64,000 nt of DNA, taken from CAZTHK01 sp964613215 (GTDB taxonomy: Bacteria > Krumholzibacteriota > Krumholzibacteriia > Krumholzibacteriales > CAZTHK01). A program made the position numbers and the translations under genes. The stretch covers positions 101,234 to 165,233 of the forward strand of contig CAZTHK010000005.1 in NCBI GenBank assembly GCA_964613215.1. Reading direction: 5' to 3'. Below are positions 26,277-34,801 of the stretch, piece after piece (position 1 is the first letter of the stretch; each line of letters begins with the position of its first letter). The notes below the pieces were generated by a model. It did not search any database and was not told where the DNA came from. It worked only from the letters and a program-made list of their open reading frames with translations.

Positions 26277-26305
26277 AACATAATAGAAGGAAATGCCGAT
26301 GTCAA
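26277..26305 (-). promoter_or_regulatory. rpsT: Candidate sigma-70 promoter for rpsT, overlapping the uvrC start
   Basis: On the minus strand TTGACA (26305-26300), 17-bp spacer, TATGTT (26282-26277). The spacer contains the uvrC start codon (26293). Predicted rpsT transcription start is near 26270. Confidence 0.6.
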
Positions 26306-28107
26306 GAGAACAACAGGATATGGGATCAAAAAAGACCGGGCACATACCTTCTTCCCCGGGAGTATACCTGATGAAGAATAAGCGGGGTGAGGTCATATAC
26401 GTGGGAAAAGCGAAGAATCTGTCTAGCAGAGTGACCCAATATTTCAGAGCGGGGGAGAGGAAGGATATCAAAACCGCCAGTCTGGTAAGTGCTGTGGAAA
26501 GGATAGATTATATAGCTACCAGCAATGAGATTGAGGCACTGATACTGGAAAATACCCTAATCAAGGAGCACCGTCCCAGATATAACATCCAGTTAAAAGG
26601 CGGTAACAGGTACCCCTATGTAAAACTTACCGTCAATGAAAAGTTCCCCCGGCTGATGGTGGTAAGAAAAATCGAGAACGATGGTGCAGAATACTTCGGT
26701 CCCTACGCCGATGTGGGAGCGGTGAGGAGAACCATCCGTTTCCTGGGAGGGATATTCCCCCTCAGAACCTGTTCCAACCGGCGGCTGAATGCCAGTGATG
26801 AAAGGGAATGCCTGAACTATCATATCAACCGTTGCAGCGCCCCTTGCACCGGCAGGATAAATGAAAAGCAGTACGGTGAGATGGTGGAGCAGGTTAAACT
26901 CTTCCTTCAGGGTAAAAACAGCCGGCTGCTCAAGAATCTGGAGAATCAGATGGAGCAGTTATCCAGACAGCATAGATATGAGGAGGCGGCAGTAATAAGA
27001 GACAAAATCGATGCTATCGCTAAATTATCAGAGAGGCAGCTTGCAGTTTCGGTGGGTGGGATGGATGAGGATGCCGTCTCTGTTGCCAGGGAGGGATCCA
27101 CCGCCTGTGGAATGGTGATGAGAATCAGGGAGGGAAAGATACTGGGAACCGAAGCATTCATATTGGATTCAGGGGGGAAAGCTGATCTATCCGATATCCA
27201 GGATACCTTCATCAAGCTTTACTATCATACTGCTACAGATATTCCTCCTCTGATAATGGTGGATAATGAGCTGGTAGAGAAGAATCTGCTCCAGGAATGG
27301 TTGGCAGGGAAAACAGGCAGAAAGACCAGGATAGAAAGACCGGTCAGGGGAGAAAAGAGAGCCATGGTAAGGCTGGCCTCCAAGAATGCATCTCTGAAAC
27401 TGTTTTCCCGGATTAAGCCGGACCTTGAAGTATCAGATGTTCTTAGTGATTTGATGCGGATCTTTGACCTGCCATCATATCCTTACAGTATAGAAGCTTA
27501 CGATATCTCCAATGTTCAGGGGGTGGAAGCGGTGGGTTCCATGGTTACATTCGTCAATGGTAAGCCGCTGAAGTCGGATTACCGCAGATTCAAAATCAGG
27601 GGGGTGGATGGGATAGATGACTATGCCATGTTGTCGGAGGTCCTGGAAAGAAGACTGAATAAACTCGAAAAAAATGGCAAGAGGCCCGATCTCATGCTGA
27701 TCGACGGAGGAAGGGGGCAGGTAAATGCCACCGTAAGTGCCTTGGAAGGTTCAGGGTTAGAGGATATACCGGTGATCGGCCTGGCCAAGAAGAGGGAAGA
27801 AATATATCCTGGAGGGGGAAGGGGTAAAGTCAACCTGCCCCTGAACCATCCTGTTTTACATTTACTTCAGCGGATCAGGGATGAGGCTCACAGATTCGCG
27901 GTGGAGTATCACCGGAAGCTGATGAACAGGAGACTGAAAAAATCCGTGCTGGATGAAATAGAAGGAATCGGGGAGAATAGAAAGACACTGCTTCTGCTTG
28001 AATTCGGCAGTGTAGAGAGGATAAGGGAGGCATCCGGGGAAGAGTTATCCTCGGTTAAGGGTATAGGAGAAAAATATGCCGAAAGAATCTACAGATACTT
28101 CCATTAA
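26293..28107 (+). CDS. uvrC: Excinuclease ABC subunit C
   Basis: Makes the dual incisions in UvrABC nucleotide excision repair. An N-terminal GIY-YIG nuclease domain (GVYLMKNKRGEVIYVGKAKN), a UVR helix pair (NLENQMEQLSRQHRYEEAAV) that contacts UvrB, the RNase H-like second nuclease domain (AYDISNVQGVEAVGSMVTF; MLIDGGRGQVNA) and a C-terminal helix-hairpin-helix pair (DEIEGIGENRKTLLLLEFGS) are all present. 604 aa, normal. The 3' end overlaps xerD by 32 nt. Three start candidates lie close together (ATG26293, ATG26299 and later); the first is kept without strong ribosome binding site support. Confidence 0.95.
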   Translation: MPMSREQQDMGSKKTGHIPSSPGVYLMKNKRGEVIYVGKAKNLSSRVTQYFRAGERKDIKTASLVSAVERIDYIATSNEIEALILENTLIKEHRPRYNIQLKGGNRYPYVKLTVNEKFPRLMVVRKIENDGAEYFGPYADVGAVRRTIRFLGGIFPLRTCSNRRLNASDERECLNYHINRCSAPCTGRINEKQYGEMVEQVKLFLQGKNSRLLKNLENQMEQLSRQHRYEEAAVIRDKIDAIAKLSERQLAVSVGGMDEDAVSVAREGSTACGMVMRIREGKILGTEAFILDSGGKADLSDIQDTFIKLYYHTATDIPPLIMVDNELVEKNLLQEWLAGKTGRKTRIERPVRGEKRAMVRLASKNASLKLFSRIKPDLEVSDVLSDLMRIFDLPSYPYSIEAYDISNVQGVEAVGSMVTFVNGKPLKSDYRRFKIRGVDGIDDYAMLSEVLERRLNKLEKNGKRPDLMLIDGGRGQVNATVSALEGSGLEDIPVIGLAKKREEIYPGGGRGKVNLPLNHPVLHLLQRIRDEAHRFAVEYHRKLMNRRLKKSVLDEIEGIGENRKTLLLLEFGSVERIREASGEELSSVKGIGEKYAERIYRYFH

Positions 28108-29011
28108 GAGCAAGGATTCCAGGTCTGAACTTGAGATACTGAGAGATTTGTACCTTGATTATCTCTCGGTCGAAAAAGGGCTTGCTGACACAACCATAAA
28201 GGGATACCAGGGTGACCTGAGGCAATACATAAATTATCTTAAGGAGCAGGGAATTGACAGAGTCTCCCTGATGGAGTTTTCTGCGGATCTGGCTTTTTCA
28301 GCCAGGATCGCAGGGGAAAAGAGTGCCTCCAGCTGTGCCAGGGTTCTGAGTTCGGTGAGGGGGTTACACCGGTTTATGTATATGGAGGGGAAGCTGGACA
28401 GTCTGGCAGTGGAGAGAATATCGTCACCCCGTTCCAGGAATAAGATTCCCTTCGTTCTGTCCCAGAGAGAGGTGGATATTCTGTTGAAACAACCGGGTAA
28501 TTCAAATCTTGAGATGAGGGACAGAACCATGATGGAGGTGGCTTATTCGACCGGAATGAGGGTGTCTGAACTGTGCGGTTTGAAGATGGAACAGATCAAT
28601 TTCCGGAACGGTATGATCAGAATAATGGGCAAGGGCAGGAAGGAGAGGCTGGTTCCTTACGGTAGAAGTGCGAAGAAAACAATTGATCTCTATCTCAAGT
28701 TATCACGGCCTGCAATTCTTAAAGACAGGATCTCACCCTATCTTTTTTTGAATTACCGGGGTAGCCGTATTTCCAGGGTAAGTTTCTGGAAGATGCTCAA
28801 GAAGTATGCAGCAATGGCGGGGTTGCCTGATCAGATAAGTCCTCATACCCTGAGGCACTCATTCGCCACTCACATGATCGAAGGGGGAGCAGACCTCAGA
28901 GTGGTACAGCAGCTGCTGGGGCACAGCAGTATATCCACCACTCAGATATATACCAGGCTGGATCTTGATTACCTACACGAGGTTCACCGTACCTTTCATC
29001 CACGGGGATGA
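28076..29011 (+). CDS. xerD: Tyrosine recombinase XerD
   Basis: Second Xer-type recombinase of the window. The catalytic residues are Arg162 (TGMRVSELC), His257 and Arg260 (HTLRHSFATH), the His in LLGHSSISTTQ and Tyr292. The N-terminal domain (YLDYLSVEKGLADTTIKGYQ) is typical XerD. 311 aa, with about 25 residues before the usual start. ATG28076 has AGGAG 6 nt upstream, inside the end of uvrC. No dif site was found nearby. Confidence 0.9.
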   Translation: MPKESTDTSIKSKDSRSELEILRDLYLDYLSVEKGLADTTIKGYQGDLRQYINYLKEQGIDRVSLMEFSADLAFSARIAGEKSASSCARVLSSVRGLHRFMYMEGKLDSLAVERISSPRSRNKIPFVLSQREVDILLKQPGNSNLEMRDRTMMEVAYSTGMRVSELCGLKMEQINFRNGMIRIMGKGRKERLVPYGRSAKKTIDLYLKLSRPAILKDRISPYLFLNYRGSRISRVSFWKMLKKYAAMAGLPDQISPHTLRHSFATHMIEGGADLRVVQQLLGHSSISTTQIYTRLDLDYLHEVHRTFHPRG

Positions 29012-29098
29012 TTATATATATGTGACTTTCCGGTAAAAGGATCATGAGGCCTTGAGTATGGCAACCGGCACAGAGGGTTAGCTCCCGGGTTAAAACAG

Positions 29099-29127
29099 TT
29101 GACAGCACTGTTGCCTTGCATTAGCAT
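29099..29127 (+). promoter_or_regulatory. Candidate sigma-70 promoter for scpA
   Basis: Consensus TTGACA at 29099-29104, 17-bp spacer, TAGCAT at 29122-29127; predicted transcription start about 29134, 66 nt before scpA. It lies in a 188-nt gap after xerD. Confidence 0.65.
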
Positions 29128-29199
29128 TCCAGAATAATTAGATTTAATCCCGTAAGTTTACAGGAATTTGACCGGTACTTCAGAATTGGAACCGCAGTT

Positions 29200-29964
29200 A
29201 TGAGTTACAGTGTAAGCCTTCCCCATTTCGAGGGTCCCCTTGACCTTCTGCTCCATCTGATCCGCAGAGATAAGATAAATATTTATGATATACCAATATC
29301 CCATATAACCAGGGAATATCTGGCCTATATCGAGATTATGAAGAACTTACAGCTGGAGATAGCTGGTGAATTTTTCGTCATGGCAGCCACGCTGATGAGA
29401 ATTAAATCTCACATGCTCCTTCCCCGTCCACCTCTGGAAGAGGAGGATGAGGACCCCAGGAGTGAGCTGGTATACAATCTGCTGGAGTACAAAAAATTCA
29501 AGGAAGCAGCTAATCAGCTATCTGCCAGGGAGGATTCCAGAAGGAAGCTGTTTACCCGGCCGGAGCCCGATGTGCCGGATATGAAAGTGGGAGAGGAAAC
29601 ACTCAATGTAAATATGTTCGATCTTCTTGATGCCTACCGGGAAGTCATGGAGAGCCTCAAGGATGAGGTGACCTACAATATAAACCGGAGGATTTTCACC
29701 ATAAATGAGAAGATGGAACACATAAGAAAGAATATCAGTGAAAAATCCGAGCTTCTGTTTACCGAGCTTTTTCAGGGTGAGGTGGGGAAACAGGAGATAG
29801 TGGTGACTTTTATTGCCATTCTGGAATTGATCAGGGTGGGCGAAATTATTGCCAGACAGGTATTCGGAGGAGGGAATATAATTCTGTTCAAACCGGAGGA
29901 AGCCGGCTATCTTCAGGCAAAAGAAATAGAGAACGGATCTGGTGGAAATGAACCAATACACTAA
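29200..29964 (+). CDS. scpA: Segregation and condensation protein A
   Basis: Kleisin subunit that bridges Smc heads and binds ScpB for chromosome condensation. The N-terminal block SVSLPHFEGPLDLLLHLIRR and DIPISHITREYLAYI is diagnostic. The C-terminal winged-helix region contains VVTFIAILELIRVGEI. 254 aa, normal. It overlaps scpB by about 17 nt and begins a promoter-led series that continues through rluB and hisC. Confidence 0.95.
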   Translation: MSYSVSLPHFEGPLDLLLHLIRRDKINIYDIPISHITREYLAYIEIMKNLQLEIAGEFFVMAATLMRIKSHMLLPRPPLEEEDEDPRSELVYNLLEYKKFKEAANQLSAREDSRRKLFTRPEPDVPDMKVGEETLNVNMFDLLDAYREVMESLKDEVTYNINRRIFTINEKMEHIRKNISEKSELLFTELFQGEVGKQEIVVTFIAILELIRVGEIIARQVFGGGNIILFKPEEAGYLQAKEIENGSGGNEPIH

Positions 29965-30592
29965 CACCTCCGAACTCTCCAGAACCATAGAGGCTCTACT
30001 CTTCTCTTCCAATTCGCCTCTCTCCCCGTCCAGGCTGCTATCTCTTACGGTTGCATCGTCCAAAAAGGAAATCAGGGAAGCGGTGGAATCACTACGTGAA
30101 TTTTACCGGAAAACCAACAGAAGCTTTCAGGTTGTCGAAGTAGCCGGTGGTTATCAGATAACTACCCTCCCGGAGTTTTCAGACACTGTATCAAGGATGT
30201 TCAAAACCAGGAGGAAGACCAGGCTATCCCGCCCTGCTCTGGAAACCCTCGCTATTATTGCTTATCAGCAGCCTGTTCCAAGGATGAAGATCGAGGCAAT
30301 AAGGGGAGTTAACTGCGACGGGGTGTTGTCCACACTCGTGGAAAAAGAGCTGATCACAATAACCGGAAGGGGAGAAGGAGTGGGAAGGCCATATCTTTAC
30401 TCCACCACCAAAAAATTTCTGGAATATCTGGGATTGAAGGATTACCGGGACCTTCCTGACATCGAGGAGATAGAGAAGGGATTTGAAACCATGGACTTGA
30501 TTCCGGTCCCTGCCATGAACAGGAAAAGAAGAAATGAAAGGGATGGAGAGGAAGAGGATAGCAACCATACCAAAGAGGAGGGAGAGGATTAG
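29948..30592 (+). CDS. scpB: Segregation and condensation protein B
   Basis: Winged-helix partner of ScpA in the Smc-ScpAB complex. Family signatures are RTIEALLFSSNSPLSPSRL, LETLAIIAYQQPVPRMKIEA and IRGVNCDGVLSTLVEKELI. 214 aa with a highly charged C-terminal tail of about 30 residues. ATG29948 or the in-frame GTG at 29942 could be the start. The overlap with scpA suggests coupled translation and equal dosage. Confidence 0.93.
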   Translation: MNQYTNTSELSRTIEALLFSSNSPLSPSRLLSLTVASSKKEIREAVESLREFYRKTNRSFQVVEVAGGYQITTLPEFSDTVSRMFKTRRKTRLSRPALETLAIIAYQQPVPRMKIEAIRGVNCDGVLSTLVEKELITITGRGEGVGRPYLYSTTKKFLEYLGLKDYRDLPDIEEIEKGFETMDLIPVPAMNRKRRNERDGEEEDSNHTKEEGED

Positions 30593-30608
30593 AGGGGCTC
30601 GCTCTGCT

Positions 30609-31346
30609 ATGGGGAAATCACTCAGGATTAATAAATATCTGGCCAGTGCCGGAATTGATTCCAGGAGGAAGTGTGAAAGACTGATAGAGGAGGGGAGGGT
30701 CGGGGTCAATGGGGAAAAGGTAGAAGATTTTGCAGTTAGGGTTGATCCAGCTGCCGATCGGGTAACGGTGGATGGCCGGGAAATCGAACCGGAGAGGGAA
30801 AAAATCATTCTGGCACTGAACAAACCTCCCGGTACCATATCGGCGGTTTCCGATGCCCGGGACAGGAGAACTGTTATAGACATAGCCAGAAACAAAGGGT
30901 ACCGAAAGCGCCTTTTTCCGGTAGGGCGGCTGGACAGGGATACCACCGGAATAATACTTCTTACCAACGACGGAGAATTGACCTACCGGCTCACCCATCC
31001 CAGCTATAAGGTAGATAAGAAGTACCGGGTAGTGGTGGAGGGAAGGGTAGAGAATGAAACCATTAATACTATCGCATCGGGTATAAAGAGAGGGGATTTC
31101 CAGACCCGGAAGTGCAAAATTGAGTTAATAGGAAGAAACGATTCAGAAACTGAAATGGATGTGGAATTGAGAGAGGGAAAAAAGAGGCAGATAAAGAGAA
31201 TGTTCAAGATCTTCGGCCACAGGGTAATCGGTCTTCACCGCTCCCAGTTCGGGGGATTGAAGTTTGATGACCTGGGGGTAGGGGAACTGAGGCGGCTTAC
31301 CGGGGGTGAGGAAAGAAAGTTGCGTGAATTGAGCGGATTGGTTTGA
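30609..31346 (+). CDS. rluB: 23S rRNA pseudouridine synthase (RluB family)
   Basis: An S4 RNA-binding domain (LRINKYLASAGIDSRRKCER, LIEEGRVGVNG) followed by a pseudouridine synthase domain with catalytic Asp in VGRLDRDTTGIILLTNDGEL. The C-terminal KRQIKRMFKIFGHRVIGLHR is typical of RluB/RluE/RsuA. 245 aa. It follows scpAB, a conserved neighbourhood in many bacteria. ATG30609 is preferred; a longer frame from 30534 overlaps scpB and adds only a basic extension. RluB is favoured over RsuA from the context. Confidence 0.88.
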   Translation: MGKSLRINKYLASAGIDSRRKCERLIEEGRVGVNGEKVEDFAVRVDPAADRVTVDGREIEPEREKIILALNKPPGTISAVSDARDRRTVIDIARNKGYRKRLFPVGRLDRDTTGIILLTNDGELTYRLTHPSYKVDKKYRVVVEGRVENETINTIASGIKRGDFQTRKCKIELIGRNDSETEMDVELREGKKRQIKRMFKIFGHRVIGLHRSQFGGLKFDDLGVGELRRLTGGEERKLRELSGLV

Positions 31347-31360
31347 AGGAGAGAGACAGT

Positions 31361-32458
31361 ATGAAATTCAAGGATTTGATGCAGAGGCACTTGAGAGAGG
31401 TCAAACCTTACGTTCCGGGAAAACCGGTAGAGGAATTGAGAAGAGATAAGGGTATCAGTGGTGAAATAGTCAAACTGGCATCCAATGAAAATCCTCTACC
31501 TCCCGTAGACGGAATCAGGGAGGCCATGATTAATGAAATAGATAACCTTAACAGGTATCCTAACTCGGGATGTTACTATCTATGCAGGGATCTGGCTGAT
31601 CATCTGGAGGTGAAACCGGAACAGATTTTCGTGGGCAATGGTTCCAACGAGATAATCGACCTGCTGGTGCGTGCCTTTGTCAATCCGGAGGATGAAATAA
31701 TATATCCCTTCCCCAGTTTTATCGTTTATCCCATTGTAACTCAGCTGGCCGGGGTTAAAGCTGTGGAGATACCCCTTAAGAACTATCGTATTGATCTGAA
31801 GGAGATGAAGAAAGCGGTCACGGATAATACCAAAGTGATATTCATCTGCAACCCCAATAATCCCACCGCCACTTATGTATCGGCCAGAGAGGTGGAGTCC
31901 TTTATGGAAGGTTTATCATCCGATATCCTGGTGGTATTCGATGAAGCCTACTACGAGTATGTTACCGCCGATGATTTTCCGGATACCCTTAGCCTGCTCA
32001 AGCGGAGGGATAATATAATCATTCTTAGAACCTTCTCTAAAATTTACTCATTGTCCGGTCTGAGGGTGGGTTATTCCATTTCACATCCCGATTTCGTGAC
32101 CTGTATGCATAAGGTGCGTCAACCCTTTAATGTGAACAGAATAGCCCAGGCAGCGGGAAGGGCGGCGCTGAAATACTCCGGCCTGATACAGGAGAGGGTG
32201 GAGATAAACAGGGAACAGATGGATTATGTCAGAGGCCAGCTTCAGGATATGGGTTTTGAAGTGCCCCCCTCACAAACTAACTTTCTTATTGCCATTCCTC
32301 CCAGGGGTTACGGCAACCTGGTCCAAAAGTTAATGGACCGGGGCATTATAGTCAGGGGGATGAAACCTTTCGGCCTGGGAGATGAAACCATGAGGATATC
32401 CATTGGCACCCCGGAAGAAAACAGAAAGTTTATGGAAACCCTTAAACAACTGATGTAA
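31361..32458 (+). CDS. hisC: Histidinol-phosphate aminotransferase
   Basis: PLP enzyme of histidine synthesis. The N-terminal KLASNENPLPPVDGIREAM, nucleotide-cofactor residues in IFICNPNNPTATYVS and VFDEAYYEY, and the PLP lysine in RTFSKIYSLSGLRVGY mark the family. 365 aa, normal. ATG31361 has AAGGAG (31346-31351) 9 nt before it; the upstream TTG overlapping rluB is rejected. It is the only his gene here; some HisC-type enzymes also act on aromatic amino acids, which sequence alone does not exclude. Confidence 0.88.
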   Translation: MKFKDLMQRHLREVKPYVPGKPVEELRRDKGISGEIVKLASNENPLPPVDGIREAMINEIDNLNRYPNSGCYYLCRDLADHLEVKPEQIFVGNGSNEIIDLLVRAFVNPEDEIIYPFPSFIVYPIVTQLAGVKAVEIPLKNYRIDLKEMKKAVTDNTKVIFICNPNNPTATYVSAREVESFMEGLSSDILVVFDEAYYEYVTADDFPDTLSLLKRRDNIIILRTFSKIYSLSGLRVGYSISHPDFVTCMHKVRQPFNVNRIAQAAGRAALKYSGLIQERVEINREQMDYVRGQLQDMGFEVPPSQTNFLIAIPPRGYGNLVQKLMDRGIIVRGMKPFGLGDETMRISIGTPEENRKFMETLKQLM

Positions 32459-32482
32459 TTTCGTATCACAGCATATCCAGTT

Positions 32483-33856
32483 ATGGAAAAGAAAAATCCG
32501 CTATCCGGCAGTAAAAATACCCGCAGTATCATTGAAAAACTGGTAATTACCATTGATGGTCCTTCCGGTTCTGGAAAGAGCACTACTGCAAATGAACTGG
32601 CCTCCAGGCTAAACTTGAAATATCTGGATACCGGTGCAATGTACCGGGCGGTAACCTGGATGGTTCTGGAGAGTGGTATAGATCCGGAGGATTCCGGGGA
32701 GGTCAGCAGGGTGGCTTCCCGGATGGAGCTTTCTCTGGGAGAGGCGGGCGGGGAGACCGTTATGCTGCTGAATGGAAGAAGCGTGGAAGATAAAATACGT
32801 ACTGCAGAAGTATCACAGGCAGTATCACCGGTCAGCAGGCATGCCGGTGTGAGAAGGGAAATGGTCAAACTTCAGAGAAGAATGGGCCGGAGGGGAGGAA
32901 TCGTGGTGGAGGGAAGAGATACCGGCTCCACAGTATTCCCCTTTGCTCAGGCGAAGGTATTTCTGGTGGCTGATCTGGATACCAGGGCAAGGAGGCGTTA
33001 CCTGCAGCTGAAATCCATGGGGATAGAACAGGATATGGATGAGATCAGGGAGAATCTGGCCTACCGGGACAGGGTGGACTCCAGCCGGGAGATGAGCCCG
33101 CTGGTCCGTCCCCCAGGTTCCATACTGGTAGATACGACCGGTCTTACTGTCAACCAACAGGTGGAGAGGATAAAAGAGGAGGTCCGGGGGGTAGCTGAAC
33201 ATATCGGCAGTATCAGGGTCGGAAAGTATGAGCAAAGTGAATATTCCAGAATGAAAACATACTACGCCTTTACACGGCTTATGGTATATTTCTTCTTCAA
33301 GATAATATTCGGGCTCGAGGTAAGAGGTCTGGAGAACCTTAACTTCAACGAGAACTTTCTGTTTGCCTCCAATCACATCTCATATTTCGATCCGCCGGTG
33401 GTGGGATCGGTTTTGAAGAGGGAGTTAAATTTCGTGGCCAAGAAGGAGCTGTTCAGAAACAGGTTTTTCGGCTGGCTGATAAGCAGACACAATGCAATCC
33501 CGGTCGACCGGGAGGAGATAAGCAGAAAGACACTCCGGCTGCTGATGAAAAAGCTGAAGGGTGGAAATTCTATACTGATGTTTCCCGAAGGTACCAGATC
33601 AAAGGATGGAAAACTGGGCAATATGAAACCCGGCTTGGGATTTCTGGCCCTGCGTGCCGGGATTACCACAATCCCCATTCATGTGAGGGGAACAGACGAT
33701 CTGTTTGGTTGTTTAATACGAAAAAGGAGGCTGGAGGTAAGAATCGGGCCTCCCATAAGAATAGCCCGGGGATACCGGCCGGAAAACAAAAGAAAGGATT
33801 ACCGGGTATTCAGCCGGATGGTTGACGATGAAATAAGGATGTTGCGGGATGAGTAG
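32483..33856 (+). CDS. Cytidylate kinase fused to 1-acyl-glycerol-3-phosphate acyltransferase
   Basis: 457-aa fusion. Residues about 19-240 are CMP/dCMP kinase: P-loop GPSGSGKS at 26-33, KYLDTGAMYRAVTWMV, and VVEGRDTGSTVFPFA. Residues about 255-440 are a PlsC acyltransferase with the catalytic His298-X4-Asp (NHISYFD) and FPEGTRSKDGKL starting at Phe367. The first half makes CDP from CMP; the second makes phosphatidic acid. Elsewhere cmk and plsC are separate neighbours upstream of ispH and rpsA, the same order as here. No internal stop or frameshift is present. No good ribosome binding site precedes ATG32483, leaving the start less certain. Confidence 0.92.
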   Translation: MEKKNPLSGSKNTRSIIEKLVITIDGPSGSGKSTTANELASRLNLKYLDTGAMYRAVTWMVLESGIDPEDSGEVSRVASRMELSLGEAGGETVMLLNGRSVEDKIRTAEVSQAVSPVSRHAGVRREMVKLQRRMGRRGGIVVEGRDTGSTVFPFAQAKVFLVADLDTRARRRYLQLKSMGIEQDMDEIRENLAYRDRVDSSREMSPLVRPPGSILVDTTGLTVNQQVERIKEEVRGVAEHIGSIRVGKYEQSEYSRMKTYYAFTRLMVYFFFKIIFGLEVRGLENLNFNENFLFASNHISYFDPPVVGSVLKRELNFVAKKELFRNRFFGWLISRHNAIPVDREEISRKTLRLLMKKLKGGNSILMFPEGTRSKDGKLGNMKPGLGFLALRAGITTIPIHVRGTDDLFGCLIRKRRLEVRIGPPIRIARGYRPENKRKDYRVFSRMVDDEIRMLRDE

Positions 33857-34706
33857 AAAACTTGAAATTATCCGCTCCCCTCATACCGGTTACTGTTTCG
33901 GGGTCAAAAGGGCCATGAAGATGATAGAGAAGGGAATAAATAACAGCAGCGAGAGGATATACACACTGGGAGATATAATACACAATCCCCAGGAGGTCAG
34001 AAGGCTGGAGGAGAAGGGAATCAAATCGGTTGATTCAGTGGAAGAGGTAGAGGCGGGAAGCACTCTGGTTCTCAGAGCCCACGGAGTGCGTCCCGAGGTT
34101 GTAACCAGAGCTGAGGAGAGGGGTATAACAGTTATGGATGCTACCTGCCCCTTTGTCCAACGGAGCCAGCGGTACGTGAACAAGCTGTTGAATGATTCAT
34201 TCAGGATAATTATTCTGGGTGACAGAAATCATCCGGAGGTACAGAGTATTGCCGGTCATTCCAATGACAATGCGGTTATCATCAATTCCATGGATGAAGC
34301 CAGGAAGATGGATAGAATGGAAAGGGCTGGTGTGGTAATTCAGACCACTCTGGACGGGGAGTTCGCCCGGAAAATTGTCGATGTGCTGAGGGGCAGGGTA
34401 AAAAAATTACGTATATACGACACCATCTGCAAAGCCACAGTCTTGAGACGTGAGGCTACGCTGGGATTGTCCGGAGAAGTTGAAATTATGCTGGTGGTGG
34501 GCGGAAGGAACAGTGCTAACACCAGAAGGCTCTATAACATGTGTCTGGAGAACGGAATAGATGCAAAGTTCATTGAAACCTCCGATGAGATCGATCCGGA
34601 ATGGTTTGAAAATTGTAAAAGGGTGGGCATTACTACCGGCACATCCACACCCGATTGGGTAATCGAGGGGGTTATAAACAGAATGAGGGAGATATCCGGG
34701 GAATGA
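33849..34706 (+). CDS. ispH: 4-Hydroxy-3-methylbut-2-enyl diphosphate reductase
   Basis: Last enzyme of the MEP isoprenoid pathway, producing IPP and DMAPP with a [4Fe-4S] cluster. The three cluster cysteines are Cys16 (TGYCFGVKRAM), Cys100 (DATCPFVQR) and Cys194 (DTICKATVLRREA). Substrate-binding patterns RAHGVRPEV, GDRNHPEVQSIAGHS and GRNSANTRRL are intact. 285 aa. It overlaps the cmk-plsC fusion by 8 nt. In some Clostridia ispH is fused to rpsA; here they are separate. Confidence 0.95.
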   Translation: MSRKLEIIRSPHTGYCFGVKRAMKMIEKGINNSSERIYTLGDIIHNPQEVRRLEEKGIKSVDSVEEVEAGSTLVLRAHGVRPEVVTRAEERGITVMDATCPFVQRSQRYVNKLLNDSFRIIILGDRNHPEVQSIAGHSNDNAVIINSMDEARKMDRMERAGVVIQTTLDGEFARKIVDVLRGRVKKLRIYDTICKATVLRREATLGLSGEVEIMLVVGGRNSANTRRLYNMCLENGIDAKFIETSDEIDPEWFENCKRVGITTGTSTPDWVIEGVINRMREISGE

Positions 34707-34733
34707 AATGAGGGTGTGGAGCTAAAAATTCAC

Positions 34734-34762
34734 TTGCCAAGCCATTCATAACTACCTATTAT
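34734..34762 (+). promoter_or_regulatory. rpsA: Candidate sigma-70 promoter for rpsA
   Basis: TTGCCA at 34734-34739, 17-bp spacer, TATTAT at 34757-34762; predicted start about 34769, 33 nt before the GTG start. Confidence 0.6.
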
Positions 34763-34801
34763 TAACCTGTTTAAAATTCTCTTTGAAAGGTGGGATTAAT
34801 T

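Noticed and set aside
30534..30608. Longer reading of rluB overlapping scpB
   Set aside because: It adds a basic stretch not found in the family and has no ribosome binding site; ATG30609 gives the normal S4 domain start.
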